A stretch of 64,000 nt of DNA from Planctomycetaceae bacterium (GCA_020638955.1 JACKHO010000002.1:62001-126000), one strand, 5' to 3'. Numbered from the stretch's first letter, positions 25,915 through 36,402 are shown. Numbers and translations are program-made. The notes: generated by a model from the letters alone, not told the origin.

Positions 25915-28900
25915 CTACCCTTCCGACGTCCTCTCCAATGCAATTTCCTTCAGCGTTCGCAAATCAAGTTTACCCGTCCCCAAGATCGGAATTTCGTCGA
26001 CCTGGAAGAAGCTCTTCGATGTCGGGAGCCAGAGCTTAGGGGCTCCGGTTTCGGCGAGTTTCTTGACGAGTTCGTCGGCGGTGAGGGGGAGTTCGCGGTG
26101 CAGGACGACGAGGCGTTCGCCGCGGGATTCATCGGGGACGGCGGTGACAGCGAGTGGGATGGTACCGTCGTCTTCAGCGCCGCAGAGCCGAGTGAGTTCT
26201 TCTTCAATTCGAATGTGGGGGACCATTTCACCGCCGATCTTTGAGAACCGGCTTTGACGACCTGTAATGGTGATGAATCCGTCCGGTTCAATGGAGGCGA
26301 AATCGCCCGTGATGTACCAGCCGTCACGCAGGACTTCGGCAGTCTTTTCCGGCTCGTCGAGGTAGCCCTCCATGACGTTTGGACCTTTGATGAGGAGCAG
26401 GCCTGCGTTGTTGAATCCCAACTCTTCGAACGTGTCGGGATTCACCACCTTGGCGAGTACGCCGGGCAGCGGGCGTCCGACCGTGCCGAGCTTGGTTCCC
26501 GTCTGCACGAGATTTCCGCTGCGGTGGTCGGGAATATTGACCGCTGCAATGGGCGAGAGTTCCGTGGTGCCGTAACCTTCGCTGGGGAGGACACCGAACT
26601 TCTCTTTGAATTCCTCGGCCAAATCGACCGGGAGTTTTTCCGCGCCGACGACCACAATGTCGAGCGTTTCGAACTGCTCCTTCTCACAGCGTCGGATGTA
26701 CATTTTCATGAATGTCGGCGTTGCCATGAGAATGGTGAGCTTGTTCTCCTGAACCAGTCGACCAATGACACGGGCATCCAAAGGATTAAAGTGGTACACA
26801 CCGCGGACGGGATAACACATGGGGAGCCACAGGCAGGCGGTGTATCCGAACGAATGGAAGAAGGGCAATACGCCCATCAGGCCATCTTTCTGTTCGAGCT
26901 GCAGCAGCTTGTCGACCGCGTCGATGTTTGACCCGACGTTACGATGTGAGAGGACAACACCCTTCGGATTTCCGGTCGATCCTGACGTGAACACAATGGT
27001 GAGCGTGTCATTCACGTCGATGGAGGTCAGGCCGAGAATGCGGTCGAGCAAGAATGCCGGGCAGCCGTACGCGAGGGCCGCCGAGATGGACTTGTCGAAC
27101 GAAGTAATTTTCTCTTTCAGGTCTTCGAGATATACAAACTCGACACCCTCAACGTTGTACGGTTTCTTTTCGATAAACGCACGACTGGTCAGGATGTGCG
27201 TGAGTCCCGCCTTCTTCGCGCAAACGTTGAGGACATCTTCCGAAAGCGTGTAATTCAAATTGACCGATGTCCGTCCACATAGCGCGAGTGCCATGTTGGC
27301 GAGGCATCCGCCAACTGACGGGGGCAGCAGAATACCCACACGCTTCTCATCGGGCTTGATGACTTCTCGCAGCAGGACGCGGCGAAAGGCAATGGAACCT
27401 GCCAGCAGCTTGCCGCCGGTTAATTTTGTTCCGGCAGAATCGATGACGCGTTCCAGATTCAAACCGCTCTTACAGTTCCGCACAAACTTGCGGGCGGGGA
27501 TGAGTTGTTGACTCGTACTCATTTCGATTTCCTCTGCTCCCAGTTGTTCCACCACATTCCGCACATCGCCCGCTTCCTTGACGTTGTACATTGGTTCGCC
27601 AAAACGAATGGTCACTGGATACGGCCAGAGTTGTGGCCACTTCCAGAAGAACTTCCCGCCGCGATAGCTGAAAATGCTCCCCCACAATCCGTGTAGATAC
27701 GCCGGAATAATGGGTGCGTCGGTGCCGTCGATAATTCGAAGCATACCCCGCGCGAACGTTTGCGTTTGCCCCGTTCTCGTGAGTCCCCCTTCGGCGAAAA
27801 TGACGACGAGTTCACCATTCTTCACAGACTCTTTCGCCTCCTGCAGGGCTTTGATGAGTGCCTTGCCACCATCACTCACGCGAATGGGGATGACACGCAT
27901 GAGTTTCGCGAGCCAGTTGAGTCCCCAGATTTCTGTGAAGTCGGCATAGACAATGAACCGGGCAATGCGCGAGGTGCTGACCATCATGAGCACGCCATCG
28001 ATGAACGAAACGTGGTTAGCCACGATGAGCGCTCCGCCACGGTCGGGGACGTTTTCGCGTCCTCGCACTTTCAATCGATAGACAGAATGGCTCCACAGCC
28101 AGAGCAGAAATCGGAAGGTTAAATCAGGCAGAAGAATGAGCAGGTAAATCGTCACCGGCACCGTGATGAAGGCCGCAATGAGGAAGACGGTTTTGGGCTG
28201 CAGCCCTAACACGGTCAGCAGCAAATACAGAAAGCCACACGAGACAATAGCCATGGTGTACGAGAGAAAGTAATTCCCGGACAACACCGTGCCCCGGTTC
28301 TTGGGATCGCTGCGGAACTGCAGGTACGACTCCAATGGCACATCGAACATGCCAGCAGATGCACCCAGGAAGAACAGTGACACGACGCCAAAGTAATAAG
28401 CAAACTGCCCAGTGGTAGCCAAGTCAGGATCAAAGAAGAATCCACTGCTCCACACACACAACGAACTGACAATAATGCCAATCGCTCCGAGAGGAACAAT
28501 TCCCAGTTCGACTTTTCCATCGGACCAAAGGCCAGCGAGCATACTGCCGACCCCGACGCCAAGAATGAGTGTGCCAAGCAGAAATCCGGTTTCGGTTTTT
28601 GAAATTCCAAAAGTCTTTGGGCCGAACTGATCGAGGTTTGACTGCGACAGTGCCCCGAGAAAGAAGAAGAAAGAAATTCCTAATGCCGTACGGAAGAGAC
28701 GTGGGTCCGCCAGCAAGGACTGAATCGATTTGACAAGATTTGGAACGGGATTGATTTCCGTCGTCCGACTGGGATCAGCGGCGGGGACGAATTGAATGCA
28801 CGTACTTCCCAATGTGCCAATGAGTGCAATGAGAAACATCGTCCCGCCCACGACTGAGAGTTCTTTGGCAGATGCTGTGTGTGGCTCCAGCTTGACCGAC

Positions 28901-29523
28901 TCGGCCGCAACAGCAGGCTTTTCATCAGTCCCGGATTCTGTTTTTGAATCTTTGGTGACTCCGTTCGCACTTGCAACTTCCTGGATGCGGGCCGCTGCCT
29001 GCTCGGGCCGCAAGTAGTCGTACAGGCTGTATCCCGCAATGCCGCCGAGAATAATGGCGGACATGGAGACAAGTTGCATGAGGCCGTTGCCGCGGGCCAG
29101 GAGTTCGGTCGGCAACATTTCGGCAATGCTGCCGAATTTAGAAGGACCGAACAAAGCGCTTTGTGCGCCGAGCAATCCGACGACTGCAAACATCATCCAG
29201 ACGTTGCCGAGCGCGAGTGCAATGACCGCCAGAATCGTGATGACAAACTCCAGCAGCTTGCAGCCGACTATGACGTGCTTTTTGGGAAATCGGTCGGCGA
29301 GCCAACCGGCTGTTGGGGTCAGTAATATGAAGGGGACCATGAGGGCCAGACCGCCCAGCATGAGAGTTGTGCCCGCTTCCATTTGCTCCTGAGCGACAGA
29401 TACGGCGAACCAGCGAAACAAATTGTCGATGAACGCGCCGAAGAACTGGGTCACCAGCAGGCCGATGAAACTGACCGACAGTAGTCGACCGTGCGGAATA
29501 TGTGGTGCGTTCTCAGAAGTCAT
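25915..29523 (-). CDS. Three-domain LplT-PlsC-acyl-ACP synthetase (Aas-like) fusion
   Basis: A 1202-aa protein. Residues 1-460 form an MFS carrier of the LplT lysophospholipid flippase type (about 12 helices). Residues 480-650 are a PlsC acyltransferase with NHVSFID (HX4D, near 500) and FAEGGLTRTG. Residues 690-1200 are an AMP-forming acyl-ACP synthetase with FTSGSTGNPKGVVLSH (near 844), YGTTE, and TGDFASIEPDGFITITGR. It would flip lyso-phospholipids inward and re-acylate them with acyl-ACP. In E. coli this needs two proteins (LplT and Aas); single-chain versions are known in other bacteria. The gene stands alone, convergent with the SDR gene. Confidence 0.92.
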   Translation of the reverse strand: MTSENAPHIPHGRLLSVSFIGLLVTQFFGAFIDNLFRWFAVSVAQEQMEAGTTLMLGGLALMVPFILLTPTAGWLADRFPKKHVIVGCKLLEFVITILAVIALALGNVWMMFAVVGLLGAQSALFGPSKFGSIAEMLPTELLARGNGLMQLVSMSAIILGGIAGYSLYDYLRPEQAAARIQEVASANGVTKDSKTESGTDEKPAVAAESVKLEPHTASAKELSVVGGTMFLIALIGTLGSTCIQFVPAADPSRTTEINPVPNLVKSIQSLLADPRLFRTALGISFFFFLGALSQSNLDQFGPKTFGISKTETGFLLGTLILGVGVGSMLAGLWSDGKVELGIVPLGAIGIIVSSLCVWSSGFFFDPDLATTGQFAYYFGVVSLFFLGASAGMFDVPLESYLQFRSDPKNRGTVLSGNYFLSYTMAIVSCGFLYLLLTVLGLQPKTVFLIAAFITVPVTIYLLILLPDLTFRFLLWLWSHSVYRLKVRGRENVPDRGGALIVANHVSFIDGVLMMVSTSRIARFIVYADFTEIWGLNWLAKLMRVIPIRVSDGGKALIKALQEAKESVKNGELVVIFAEGGLTRTGQTQTFARGMLRIIDGTDAPIIPAYLHGLWGSIFSYRGGKFFWKWPQLWPYPVTIRFGEPMYNVKEAGDVRNVVEQLGAEEIEMSTSQQLIPARKFVRNCKSGLNLERVIDSAGTKLTGGKLLAGSIAFRRVLLREVIKPDEKRVGILLPPSVGGCLANMALALCGRTSVNLNYTLSEDVLNVCAKKAGLTHILTSRAFIEKKPYNVEGVEFVYLEDLKEKITSFDKSISAALAYGCPAFLLDRILGLTSIDVNDTLTIVFTSGSTGNPKGVVLSHRNVGSNIDAVDKLLQLEQKDGLMGVLPFFHSFGYTACLWLPMCYPVRGVYHFNPLDARVIGRLVQENKLTILMATPTFMKMYIRRCEKEQFETLDIVVVGAEKLPVDLAEEFKEKFGVLPSEGYGTTELSPIAAVNIPDHRSGNLVQTGTKLGTVGRPLPGVLAKVVNPDTFEELGFNNAGLLLIKGPNVMEGYLDEPEKTAEVLRDGWYITGDFASIEPDGFITITGRQSRFSKIGGEMVPHIRIEEELTRLCGAEDDGTIPLAVTAVPDESRGERLVVLHRELPLTADELVKKLAETGAPKLWLPTSKSFFQVDEIPILGTGKLDLRTLKEIALERTSEG

Positions 29524-29741
29524 AACACGTTGTAGTGCGTGGAGTTGTAGAAACCATGTCCATGTGGAACACGCTTAAGGGGTGTTCTTTGAGGCGAATT
29601 CGGGGCGAGAATATCACGCAGAGCCCATCCGAAAAAGGCGGAGTTGCGGAAAGTGGAGCCTGCGAAGGGTTTGCAGCAGCGACTCGCCACCAGTTGCGAT
29701 AGAATTTACACTGGAAGGCAATCCAGCAAACTCCGGAAACC

Positions 29742-30743
29742 ATGCCTGATTTTGAACCACTCACTGATTCCTTTGGCCGCGTGCACAATAACTTGCGCAT
29801 TAGCGTGACGGATCGGTGCAACATTCGCTGCTTCTACTGCATGCCTGCAGAAAACGTGCAGTTCATGCAGCGGCGCGACCTATTGAGTTTTGAGGAAATT
29901 GAGCAGTTTGTCCGCTGTGTCGCCCCTCTGGGAGTGAACAAATTGCGTCTCACGGGAGGCGAACCACTTGTCCGACAGCAATTGCCGACGCTCATTAAAA
30001 TGCTCGCGGCGGTTCCGGGAATTAAAGACATTGGTCTGACCACAAACGGCATTCTACTCGCTGAACAGGCAGAGGAACTTTACGCCGCAGGTTTGCGTCG
30101 ACTGAACGTCAGCCTCGATGCACTGAACGCACAGAAGTTTGAGGAAATTACTCGCCGTACCGGGTACGAAAAAGTGCGAGAAGGAGTTCTCGCCGCCCAA
30201 CGAGTGGGCTTTGCTCCCATCAAAATAAATGCCGTTTCGATTAAAGGCGTCACGGAAGACGAAATTGTTCCGTTCGGTCACTTTGCCCGCGAGACTGGCT
30301 GTGAGGTGCGGTTTATCGAATACATGCCGCTCGATGCCGACAACCAGTGGGAACGAGACAAGGTGTTGTTCGCCAGCGAAATCATTGACGTGTTGCGGCG
30401 GGAGGTTGGTCCTCTGGAACCGGTGCCAAATGGTCAGCCGAACGCACCCTCAACAGACTTCGTATTCGCAGATGGCGTAGGCCGGATTGGAGTCATTCCA
30501 TCGGTCAGCCAGCCATTTTGCGATCAATGCAATCGTTTCCGACTCACGGCCGACGGCAAACTCCGCAATTGCCTGTTCAGCCTGGACGAAGTTGATATTC
30601 GGGAACTCATTCGCACTGGTCGACCAGAAGCGGAAATCGTCGCTGCCGTGCGAGCCAGCCTTGCGAGCAAGTGGGCAGGTCACAAAATCAATTCGGCAGA
30701 CTTCCAACAGCCCCAGCGGCCCATGCACTCGATTGGTGGCTAA
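29742..30743 (+). CDS. moaA: GTP 3',8-cyclase MoaA (molybdenum cofactor synthesis)
   Basis: A 333-aa radical SAM enzyme. The N-terminal cluster CNIRCFYC (C26, C30, C33) binds the SAM 4Fe-4S. LRLTGGEPL and LTTNG are conserved MoaA segments. The C-terminal second cluster CDQCNRFRLTADGKLRNCLF and the terminal GG required for catalysis are present. It converts GTP to 3',8-cyclo-7,8-dihydro-GTP, the first step toward molybdopterin. It diverges from the LplT-PlsC-synthetase gene and ends 7 bp from the convergent kinase gene. An orphan molybdopterin enzyme subunit lies at 20951. Confidence 0.97.
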   Translation: MPDFEPLTDSFGRVHNNLRISVTDRCNIRCFYCMPAENVQFMQRRDLLSFEEIEQFVRCVAPLGVNKLRLTGGEPLVRQQLPTLIKMLAAVPGIKDIGLTTNGILLAEQAEELYAAGLRRLNVSLDALNAQKFEEITRRTGYEKVREGVLAAQRVGFAPIKINAVSIKGVTEDEIVPFGHFARETGCEVRFIEYMPLDADNQWERDKVLFASEIIDVLRREVGPLEPVPNGQPNAPSTDFVFADGVGRIGVIPSVSQPFCDQCNRFRLTADGKLRNCLFSLDEVDIRELIRTGRPEAEIVAAVRASLASKWAGHKINSADFQQPQRPMHSIGG

Positions 30744-30750
30744 GCTGCTT

Positions 30751-33639
30751 CTAAAAGCCGGGCGGGAGCGGCAAGTCGCGTGGGATTCTGGGTAGTGTCC
30801 AGTCGACGCCACAGTTTTGGCGGTCGCTTGAAGATCCTACGGCGGGATTCGGCGTAATTTCCCCTGACCGCAGAACGAAATCGCTGGACTCAATTCGATC
30901 CATCCGGGTCAGCATTCCCAGACGCGGATTGCGGAACAATCCGGAGCGGACCAGTTGATCGCTCTGTTCTTGCCAGTACCCGGACCAGTCTGAAAAGTTG
31001 AATCGGCGTTCCAGTTCAATGCCCAGCGAATTTGGTGCATTCACAAACCACATGGGTCCGACCAGTTCAAAGAAGTTGGGGTCGCGGTTCGGCTGCCAGA
31101 CAAACTGCTCAGCTAATTCGTCGAGTTCTTCATGACCATGTAGTTCCACGAACGGACGTTCCGGATTGGTCACGCTGAAGAGACTGTCGTGGGCATCCAC
31201 TTCCACTTGCGGCAAACGGCCGAAATTTCCGGACGACGCCCAAAGCAATCCGTCACCCAGAATGGCCGTGACATGATTCAACGAGAGATCAACAACATCC
31301 TCGTTTTCTTCGGAAGGAGGCCCCTGCAAGGCGTTGCTTCCGTCGACCGAGAGCAAGTGTCCAGAAATTCCCAACGCAACGTTTTGGAGCGAAACACTCG
31401 CTGGGGAAATGTAACCCTGCCTGACGAAGTCGGCCTGCCCCCGTACCACGGAATCTTCCAGACGCAACTGAAAACGCGGTGCCTTCATGCGGTCTTTCAT
31501 CATTTGACTGACATCGACCGATTCACGCTCCGGCAAATCAAAGACGGAGGCATTTCGATCGGTCGGATTCACAATGGTGCACGAACAACCCCGCAATACG
31601 ACGTCGCTACGCCCGGTTACCGAGAACATCGACCAGCGATCTGTCGAAGATTGCGGTGAGACCCACATTTCCAAGTCGAGGTCGTAGAATTCGATTCCGG
31701 CATCAACCAGTGAAATCATCCGGACAGCGCTTTGTTGTTGCGATGGTGCGTTGGGAGTGAGTGCAAACTCCAGTACGGGTCGATAATTCGCCGCTGGACG
31801 AACTCGGATGCCGTTCTTTCCGGTGAGCTTCAGCGGCTCCTGTCGTCCACCACTGCGACCATCAAATTGCAATTCGATGACCGCGTTGTCGGAAGCCTTC
31901 GCAAGGGCAGCAAACAATGTGGCATGTTCGTGCCGTGCCCCTGAGTCGTCGATAACGACAAACGGAGACTTCGCAGTTGGAACAACGCCCGGTTCCGCTC
32001 CAGTTGTTGTTGATGTACCGCCTTCTGAGGGGATGACGGTAACCGTCTCACCGCCATTTGACGGGACGGCCGTTTGCATGTTCTCTGGAGTCGGCTGTGA
32101 CAACGTTCCGTCGGGAAGCGCCACGGGCTCAGGCACTACGGTGCGCTGGGGGGTCACGAGTTCCGGAGTGGATGGAATTTCGACACCTGCCAACTGCTGG
32201 TTGATTTCATCCCAGGCAGCGAGAGCAGCAAGGACACCGGATTTCGAATCCCCGTTCGTTCCGGTGGCTGGCACTGGTGGTGGCACATCGATACTTGATG
32301 GTGACTCCGGTCGCGGTGGCGCGACGAGACTGGATGATGCACCAACTGCGTCAGCATTGCCATCGACTGGCGGAATCGAAGGATTTGTGGGAAAGGCCGG
32401 TGTCAGCGAATTGTTGAATCCAGAGGTCGCACCTGAATCGGTTGGCTGACCTGACCAGGGGGTGCCGTCCAGGAAGATTGCGGCCAGCAGCAGAATACCG
32501 AGCAATCCCACCCAGATTTTACTCCCTTCCCAGGGGGAAGGACGGTAGTCGCGTGCTGCCAGCAAGGTCCAGGTGTAACCATCGCCCGCTTGTGGAACGA
32601 GCCCCATGGAATCAGCGATGTGAGCCAACGCAGTCAGCAATTCGTCGGGAGTTGCGTACCGCTCGTCTCGGTCGCTGGCCATCATCTTTCGTACGACTTG
32701 GGAAAGCTCTGGTGACACGAGCGGGTTTTTCAATGCGGGATCGGGCGGCGTTCGACCATGATGGTGAATGACCTTCTCGAACATGGAGCCGCGTGGGTAG
32801 GGCGGCTCTCCCGTCAGCATGTGATACAGCGTACATCCCAGCGAATAAATGTCGCTGCGAACATCGACATCGCGTGCGTCAATCGCCTGTTCAGGTGAGA
32901 TATAGTCAAACGTGCCGAGCGCCGTTCCGGCGACTGTCAAATCTTCGCTTTCGCTTTGATTGGGATGAATCTGTCGCGCTAATCCCAAGTCAACGAGTTT
33001 CACCCGACCGACCGCCGACAGAATGATGTTCGACGGTTTGATGTCACGGTGCACAACACTTTGGGCAGATGTGTGCCTGAGTGCCTCGACGATTTGCAGC
33101 GTGTAATTGACGGCATCTTCAGGCTTGAGTCGCCCCTGCCGCAGAATGACGTCGCGGACGTTTGTTCCGGAAACAAACTCAAACGCAATGAAATACAATC
33201 CTCGATCTTCACCGATGTAGTGGACGCGGGCAATGTGGTCGTGGTCGAGTTGAGCTGCGGCCCGGGCCTCATTATGAAATCGCTGAACAGCTGCGGGGTC
33301 GTTGGATTGTTGCGGCGTCAACACTTTCAAGGCGACGACACGATTCAGCCGAGTGTCGATGGCCCGGAACACGGCCCCCATTCCGCCCCGACCAATGCGT
33401 TCTTCGACAACGAAGTGCCCCAAATGTACGCCGGTGACCGGCGGTACGTTACTCGAATCGGAGGATTTCGGAGGAAAGAGGATTTCGGAAAGTTCACCGC
33501 GTGTTACCGGACCGGCAGCGCTGGCAGTCGGCGAAGCCGCCATACTGCTGTCGGTGAGCCGAGACTTCCCCGGCATGGGACGGACAAATGCGAATGCCGT
33601 ACCGCTCGACTCAGCCGGAATGTGTCCTCCGGTGCTCAT
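30751..33639 (-). CDS. Membrane Ser/Thr protein kinase with beta-helix-like ectodomain
   Basis: A 962-aa protein. The kinase domain spans about 72-340: IGRGGMGAVFRA (glycine loop), VVALKVL (Lys), HRDIKPSNI (catalytic loop) and VDLGLA (DLG in place of DFG). One membrane helix lies at about 378-395 (IWVGLLGILLLAAIFL). A Pro/Ser/Thr-rich linker follows, then an exported domain (about 560-860) with repeated short strands (GIRVRPAANYRPVLEF, DVVLRGCSCTIVNP) that looks like a parallel beta helix. It probably senses an envelope ligand and phosphorylates cytoplasmic targets. It is convergent with moaA. Confidence 0.9.
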   Translation of the reverse strand: MSTGGHIPAESSGTAFAFVRPMPGKSRLTDSSMAASPTASAAGPVTRGELSEILFPPKSSDSSNVPPVTGVHLGHFVVEERIGRGGMGAVFRAIDTRLNRVVALKVLTPQQSNDPAAVQRFHNEARAAAQLDHDHIARVHYIGEDRGLYFIAFEFVSGTNVRDVILRQGRLKPEDAVNYTLQIVEALRHTSAQSVVHRDIKPSNIILSAVGRVKLVDLGLARQIHPNQSESEDLTVAGTALGTFDYISPEQAIDARDVDVRSDIYSLGCTLYHMLTGEPPYPRGSMFEKVIHHHGRTPPDPALKNPLVSPELSQVVRKMMASDRDERYATPDELLTALAHIADSMGLVPQAGDGYTWTLLAARDYRPSPWEGSKIWVGLLGILLLAAIFLDGTPWSGQPTDSGATSGFNNSLTPAFPTNPSIPPVDGNADAVGASSSLVAPPRPESPSSIDVPPPVPATGTNGDSKSGVLAALAAWDEINQQLAGVEIPSTPELVTPQRTVVPEPVALPDGTLSQPTPENMQTAVPSNGGETVTVIPSEGGTSTTTGAEPGVVPTAKSPFVVIDDSGARHEHATLFAALAKASDNAVIELQFDGRSGGRQEPLKLTGKNGIRVRPAANYRPVLEFALTPNAPSQQQSAVRMISLVDAGIEFYDLDLEMWVSPQSSTDRWSMFSVTGRSDVVLRGCSCTIVNPTDRNASVFDLPERESVDVSQMMKDRMKAPRFQLRLEDSVVRGQADFVRQGYISPASVSLQNVALGISGHLLSVDGSNALQGPPSEENEDVVDLSLNHVTAILGDGLLWASSGNFGRLPQVEVDAHDSLFSVTNPERPFVELHGHEELDELAEQFVWQPNRDPNFFELVGPMWFVNAPNSLGIELERRFNFSDWSGYWQEQSDQLVRSGLFRNPRLGMLTRMDRIESSDFVLRSGEITPNPAVGSSSDRQNCGVDWTLPRIPRDLPLPPGF

Positions 33640-33904
33640 TCAGAAACGAAATCCTTCAGGGAAAAAATGATTGGAAGTGTGTTGTTTGGAGAAGTTTGTG
33701 GCGAATGCACGTGCGAAGTGTACTTCTCGTCTCTTACTTAGACTCACTTTATCTTGCCAATGTTCTTCGAAAAAGTCCCGAAATCCTAAAAAACTCGGCA
33801 TTGCATGGTTCATGGCGCGACGTGATGTCAAATTGAACAACGCAGGCACCCTCAAGACACGTCGTCGCGAATTCTTGCATTTGTCTCATCTGTGTGATGA
33901 TGTC

Positions 33905-35302
33905 TCAAACTGTCGCTGCGTCTGCCTCGTTTGTGACGTTCATGATTGCTGAATGCCAGTCAAAATCTGTCAATTCCTGTCGCAGTGGCGGTCGCACGAA
34001 AACCCGCACTTTTTTGACAGATTCATCAAACTGCGTGCGGGCAAGTGCGTCCACGACAGGAGACACCTGCCGCAGTGGTCTGAACGCTCCTTGCTTGGGA
34101 AAATACACATCGACCTCAAACTCCACTTCGCGATGCGGCGGCGGACCGTCGACGAGAATATCGGTTTCACACAATCGACGCCCCAGCTTGTTCGACACAA
34201 TCTCAACTAATCGATTCGACACACCCACCAAATTGCGGAACGGACGCCCGGCAATACGGTCATAGATTTCGGGCGCGTGGTCGTGACCAAATTCGGCCGC
34301 GCGTTTGTACAAAGTTCGCTGACGCCCAAACACGCCCTGCATGAGTGGCTCACTGGTCGTGTTCTGCGAGGCGTCCTGCAGGGCAGTCACCATTTCGCTG
34401 TCGGTCATGCGGAACAGTTCGTCCCACTGAAATGCTTCGTGCAACTCGAAGAAACTCCGGGCAAACATGCAGGTGGCAGACCGCACGGCGTGGTGCCAGT
34501 ACACTTCGCTGAACATGACATATCGAGCAAAAACCATGAGTTCCGCTGCGGTTTTGCCTTTCGACGTAATTGCGAGGCCGTCACCCTGCTCATTGACAAC
34601 AAGAGACTGAATGAGCCGCTGACGATCGAAGTTGCGACCGTAAGGGACGCCACAGTGGAGGCTGTCACGGTCGAGATAGTCCATTTTGTCGACGTCAATT
34701 GGCCCGGACAGGATGGACCGAATCAAACGGAGTGCGGGAGTGTCCCGCTGTGGGACCAGAACGTCCAACACTTCCTGTGGTTCAATCCCCCACTGAGACT
34801 TCAGGATGTCACCAATTTCAGTCCCTTCCGCCAGGAACACGGAAGCATGCGCCTCGTGTGGTGGCATCCCGGTCAGTTCCAGGTCTTCAATGGGATGGCA
34901 AAACGGCCAGTGTCCCAAATCGTGCAGCAGTGACGCCGCAATTAACACCGTCGCCTGATGCGGCGTGACGATTTCGCGAAACCGCTCATCCCGAACCAAC
35001 TGCCGCAAGTACTGTAAGGCATTGAGGTAAACACCCAACGCGTGTTCGAAACGTGTATGGCGTGCTCCGGGATATACCTTGGCCACCAAACCGAGTTGGC
35101 TGATCTCCGAAAGCCGCTGGAACTCGCGCGCGTCGACCAGAGCCTGCACTCGCTGGGTGAAGGGGACATTCTGCTCTACCGGGACGCGAATGAGTCGGCG
35201 TCCGGAAAACAGCTCGTTCAGTTCATCGATTTGATGGAATTCCTCGATTCCGTTCACGGCACGTCCATTCCCTGTGGGCGAATCGATCTTCAGACACAAC
35301 AA
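33905..35302 (-). CDS. HD-domain phosphohydrolase (dNTPase/SAMHD1-like)
   Basis: A 465-aa frame from TTG 35302; GTG 35257 is an equally good start. The HD signature is RHTRFEHALGV, then LLHDLGHWPFCH, then DKMDYLDRDSLHCGV, the H...HD...D pattern of the SAMHD1/dGTPase-like group. It likely hydrolyses a nucleotide, possibly dNTP to nucleoside plus triphosphate; the substrate is inferred from family only. The C-terminal 150 residues are a less conserved helical region. It diverges from the small kinase gene. A 265-bp spacer without a gene precedes the larger kinase. Confidence 0.88.
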   Translation of the reverse strand: MLCLKIDSPTGNGRAVNGIEEFHQIDELNELFSGRRLIRVPVEQNVPFTQRVQALVDAREFQRLSEISQLGLVAKVYPGARHTRFEHALGVYLNALQYLRQLVRDERFREIVTPHQATVLIAASLLHDLGHWPFCHPIEDLELTGMPPHEAHASVFLAEGTEIGDILKSQWGIEPQEVLDVLVPQRDTPALRLIRSILSGPIDVDKMDYLDRDSLHCGVPYGRNFDRQRLIQSLVVNEQGDGLAITSKGKTAAELMVFARYVMFSEVYWHHAVRSATCMFARSFFELHEAFQWDELFRMTDSEMVTALQDASQNTTSEPLMQGVFGRQRTLYKRAAEFGHDHAPEIYDRIAGRPFRNLVGVSNRLVEIVSNKLGRRLCETDILVDGPPPHREVEFEVDVYFPKQGAFRPLRQVSPVVDALARTQFDESVKKVRVFVRPPLRQELTDFDWHSAIMNVTNEADAATV

Positions 35303-35558
35303 CTGTGGCTGTCGGGTGATTGTATCGATTGTTCCGCCTCAATGCCTTTCACTGGTCATGCCATCGGCAGCGGTCGATGAGATTGTGACGCGTACCCACA
35401 CTTCTTGCCGTTGCAGCAAATTCCTCCAACAATTCCGGTTCTTCTGGTTATCCACCACGCCACAGCGATTGTTAGAATGGTCTGCTGCTGACTTCGCCGC
35501 AAGAAGTTGCCTGGTTGTACCTGACAACTGAAGTTCAGCACACGGAAGACCGACATCT

Positions 35559-36386
35559 ATGCGAGGATTATTCACAGTGGCACTTCGCGCCCGTCAACGT
35601 CTGGGCAAGTACCGTATTGAGAAGAAGCTCAGTTCGGGCGGGTTCGCCACTGTGTATCAGGCCATGGACACCATTGAAGGTGTCCGGGTTGCCCTGAAAA
35701 TCCCCCATCCGGGACAGGTGACCGACGAAGTCATGAAAGACTTCCGTCACGAAATTCGCCTTGCCGCCCGGTTGCAGCATCCCAACATTCTGCCGCTCAA
35801 AGATGCCTCGCTCATCGAGGATCAACTGGTGCTCGCCTTTCCGCTCGGCGAACGCTCACTCTCCGATCGTTTGCAACGGCGCATGTCCCTCTCGACGGCC
35901 ATTGAATTCTCGCAACAAATCCTCGAAGCGTTGGCCTACGCCCATCAGCAGCGAATTATCCATTGCGACGTCAAACCGGAAAACATCGTACTGTTCGACA
36001 GTGACCAACTGCGGCTGACCGACTTCGGCATTGCTAAAGTGGCACAAAAAACCATCCAGGGCTCTGGGACGGGAACCGTGGGCTATATGGCTCCCGAACA
36101 GGCCATGGGAAAACCTTCGCAACGTTCGGACGTTTTCTCTGCCGGTCTGATTATGTACCGCATGTTCTCGGGAGAATGGCCGGAGTGGCCTTACAACTGG
36201 CCAGGACCAGGACATCGACGCCTCCGTGCCCGCCTGACTCCCGATTTCATCGAGTTTTTGAGACGGTCGATTGATCCCAATCCTCGAAACCGATTTCGCG
36301 ATGCGTTACACATGCGTAATGTCTTCGCACGTTTGAAATCGAGACTCATTTCCCATCTGGCCCGAAAGAAGCGCCACTCGGCTTAG
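35559..36386 (+). CDS. Small soluble Ser/Thr protein kinase (non-RD)
   Basis: A 275-aa protein consisting of a kinase domain only. It has LSSGGFATVYQA (glycine loop), VALKIP (Lys), the catalytic loop HCDVKPENIVLF, DFGIAK and the APE-like YMAPEQA. The residue before the catalytic Asp is Cys where HRD has Arg, so activation may not depend on activation-loop phosphorylation. There is no membrane helix. It ends 16 bp before the PP2C gene, forming a kinase-phosphatase pair that is probably one transcription unit. Confidence 0.93.
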   Translation: MRGLFTVALRARQRLGKYRIEKKLSSGGFATVYQAMDTIEGVRVALKIPHPGQVTDEVMKDFRHEIRLAARLQHPNILPLKDASLIEDQLVLAFPLGERSLSDRLQRRMSLSTAIEFSQQILEALAYAHQQRIIHCDVKPENIVLFDSDQLRLTDFGIAKVAQKTIQGSGTGTVGYMAPEQAMGKPSQRSDVFSAGLIMYRMFSGEWPEWPYNWPGPGHRRLRARLTPDFIEFLRRSIDPNPRNRFRDALHMRNVFARLKSRLISHLARKKRHSA

Positions 36387-36402
36387 TGCAAGGAGCAACG
36401 AA

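Noticed and set aside
31189..31659. 156-codon open frame opposite the beta-helix kinase
   Set aside because: Antisense to the kinase ectodomain and without recognisable features.
36307..36402. A frameshift between the small kinase and PP2C to give one fused protein
   Set aside because: The kinase has its own stop at 36386 and PP2C has an SD-preceded GTG at 36403; two genes explain the sequence.
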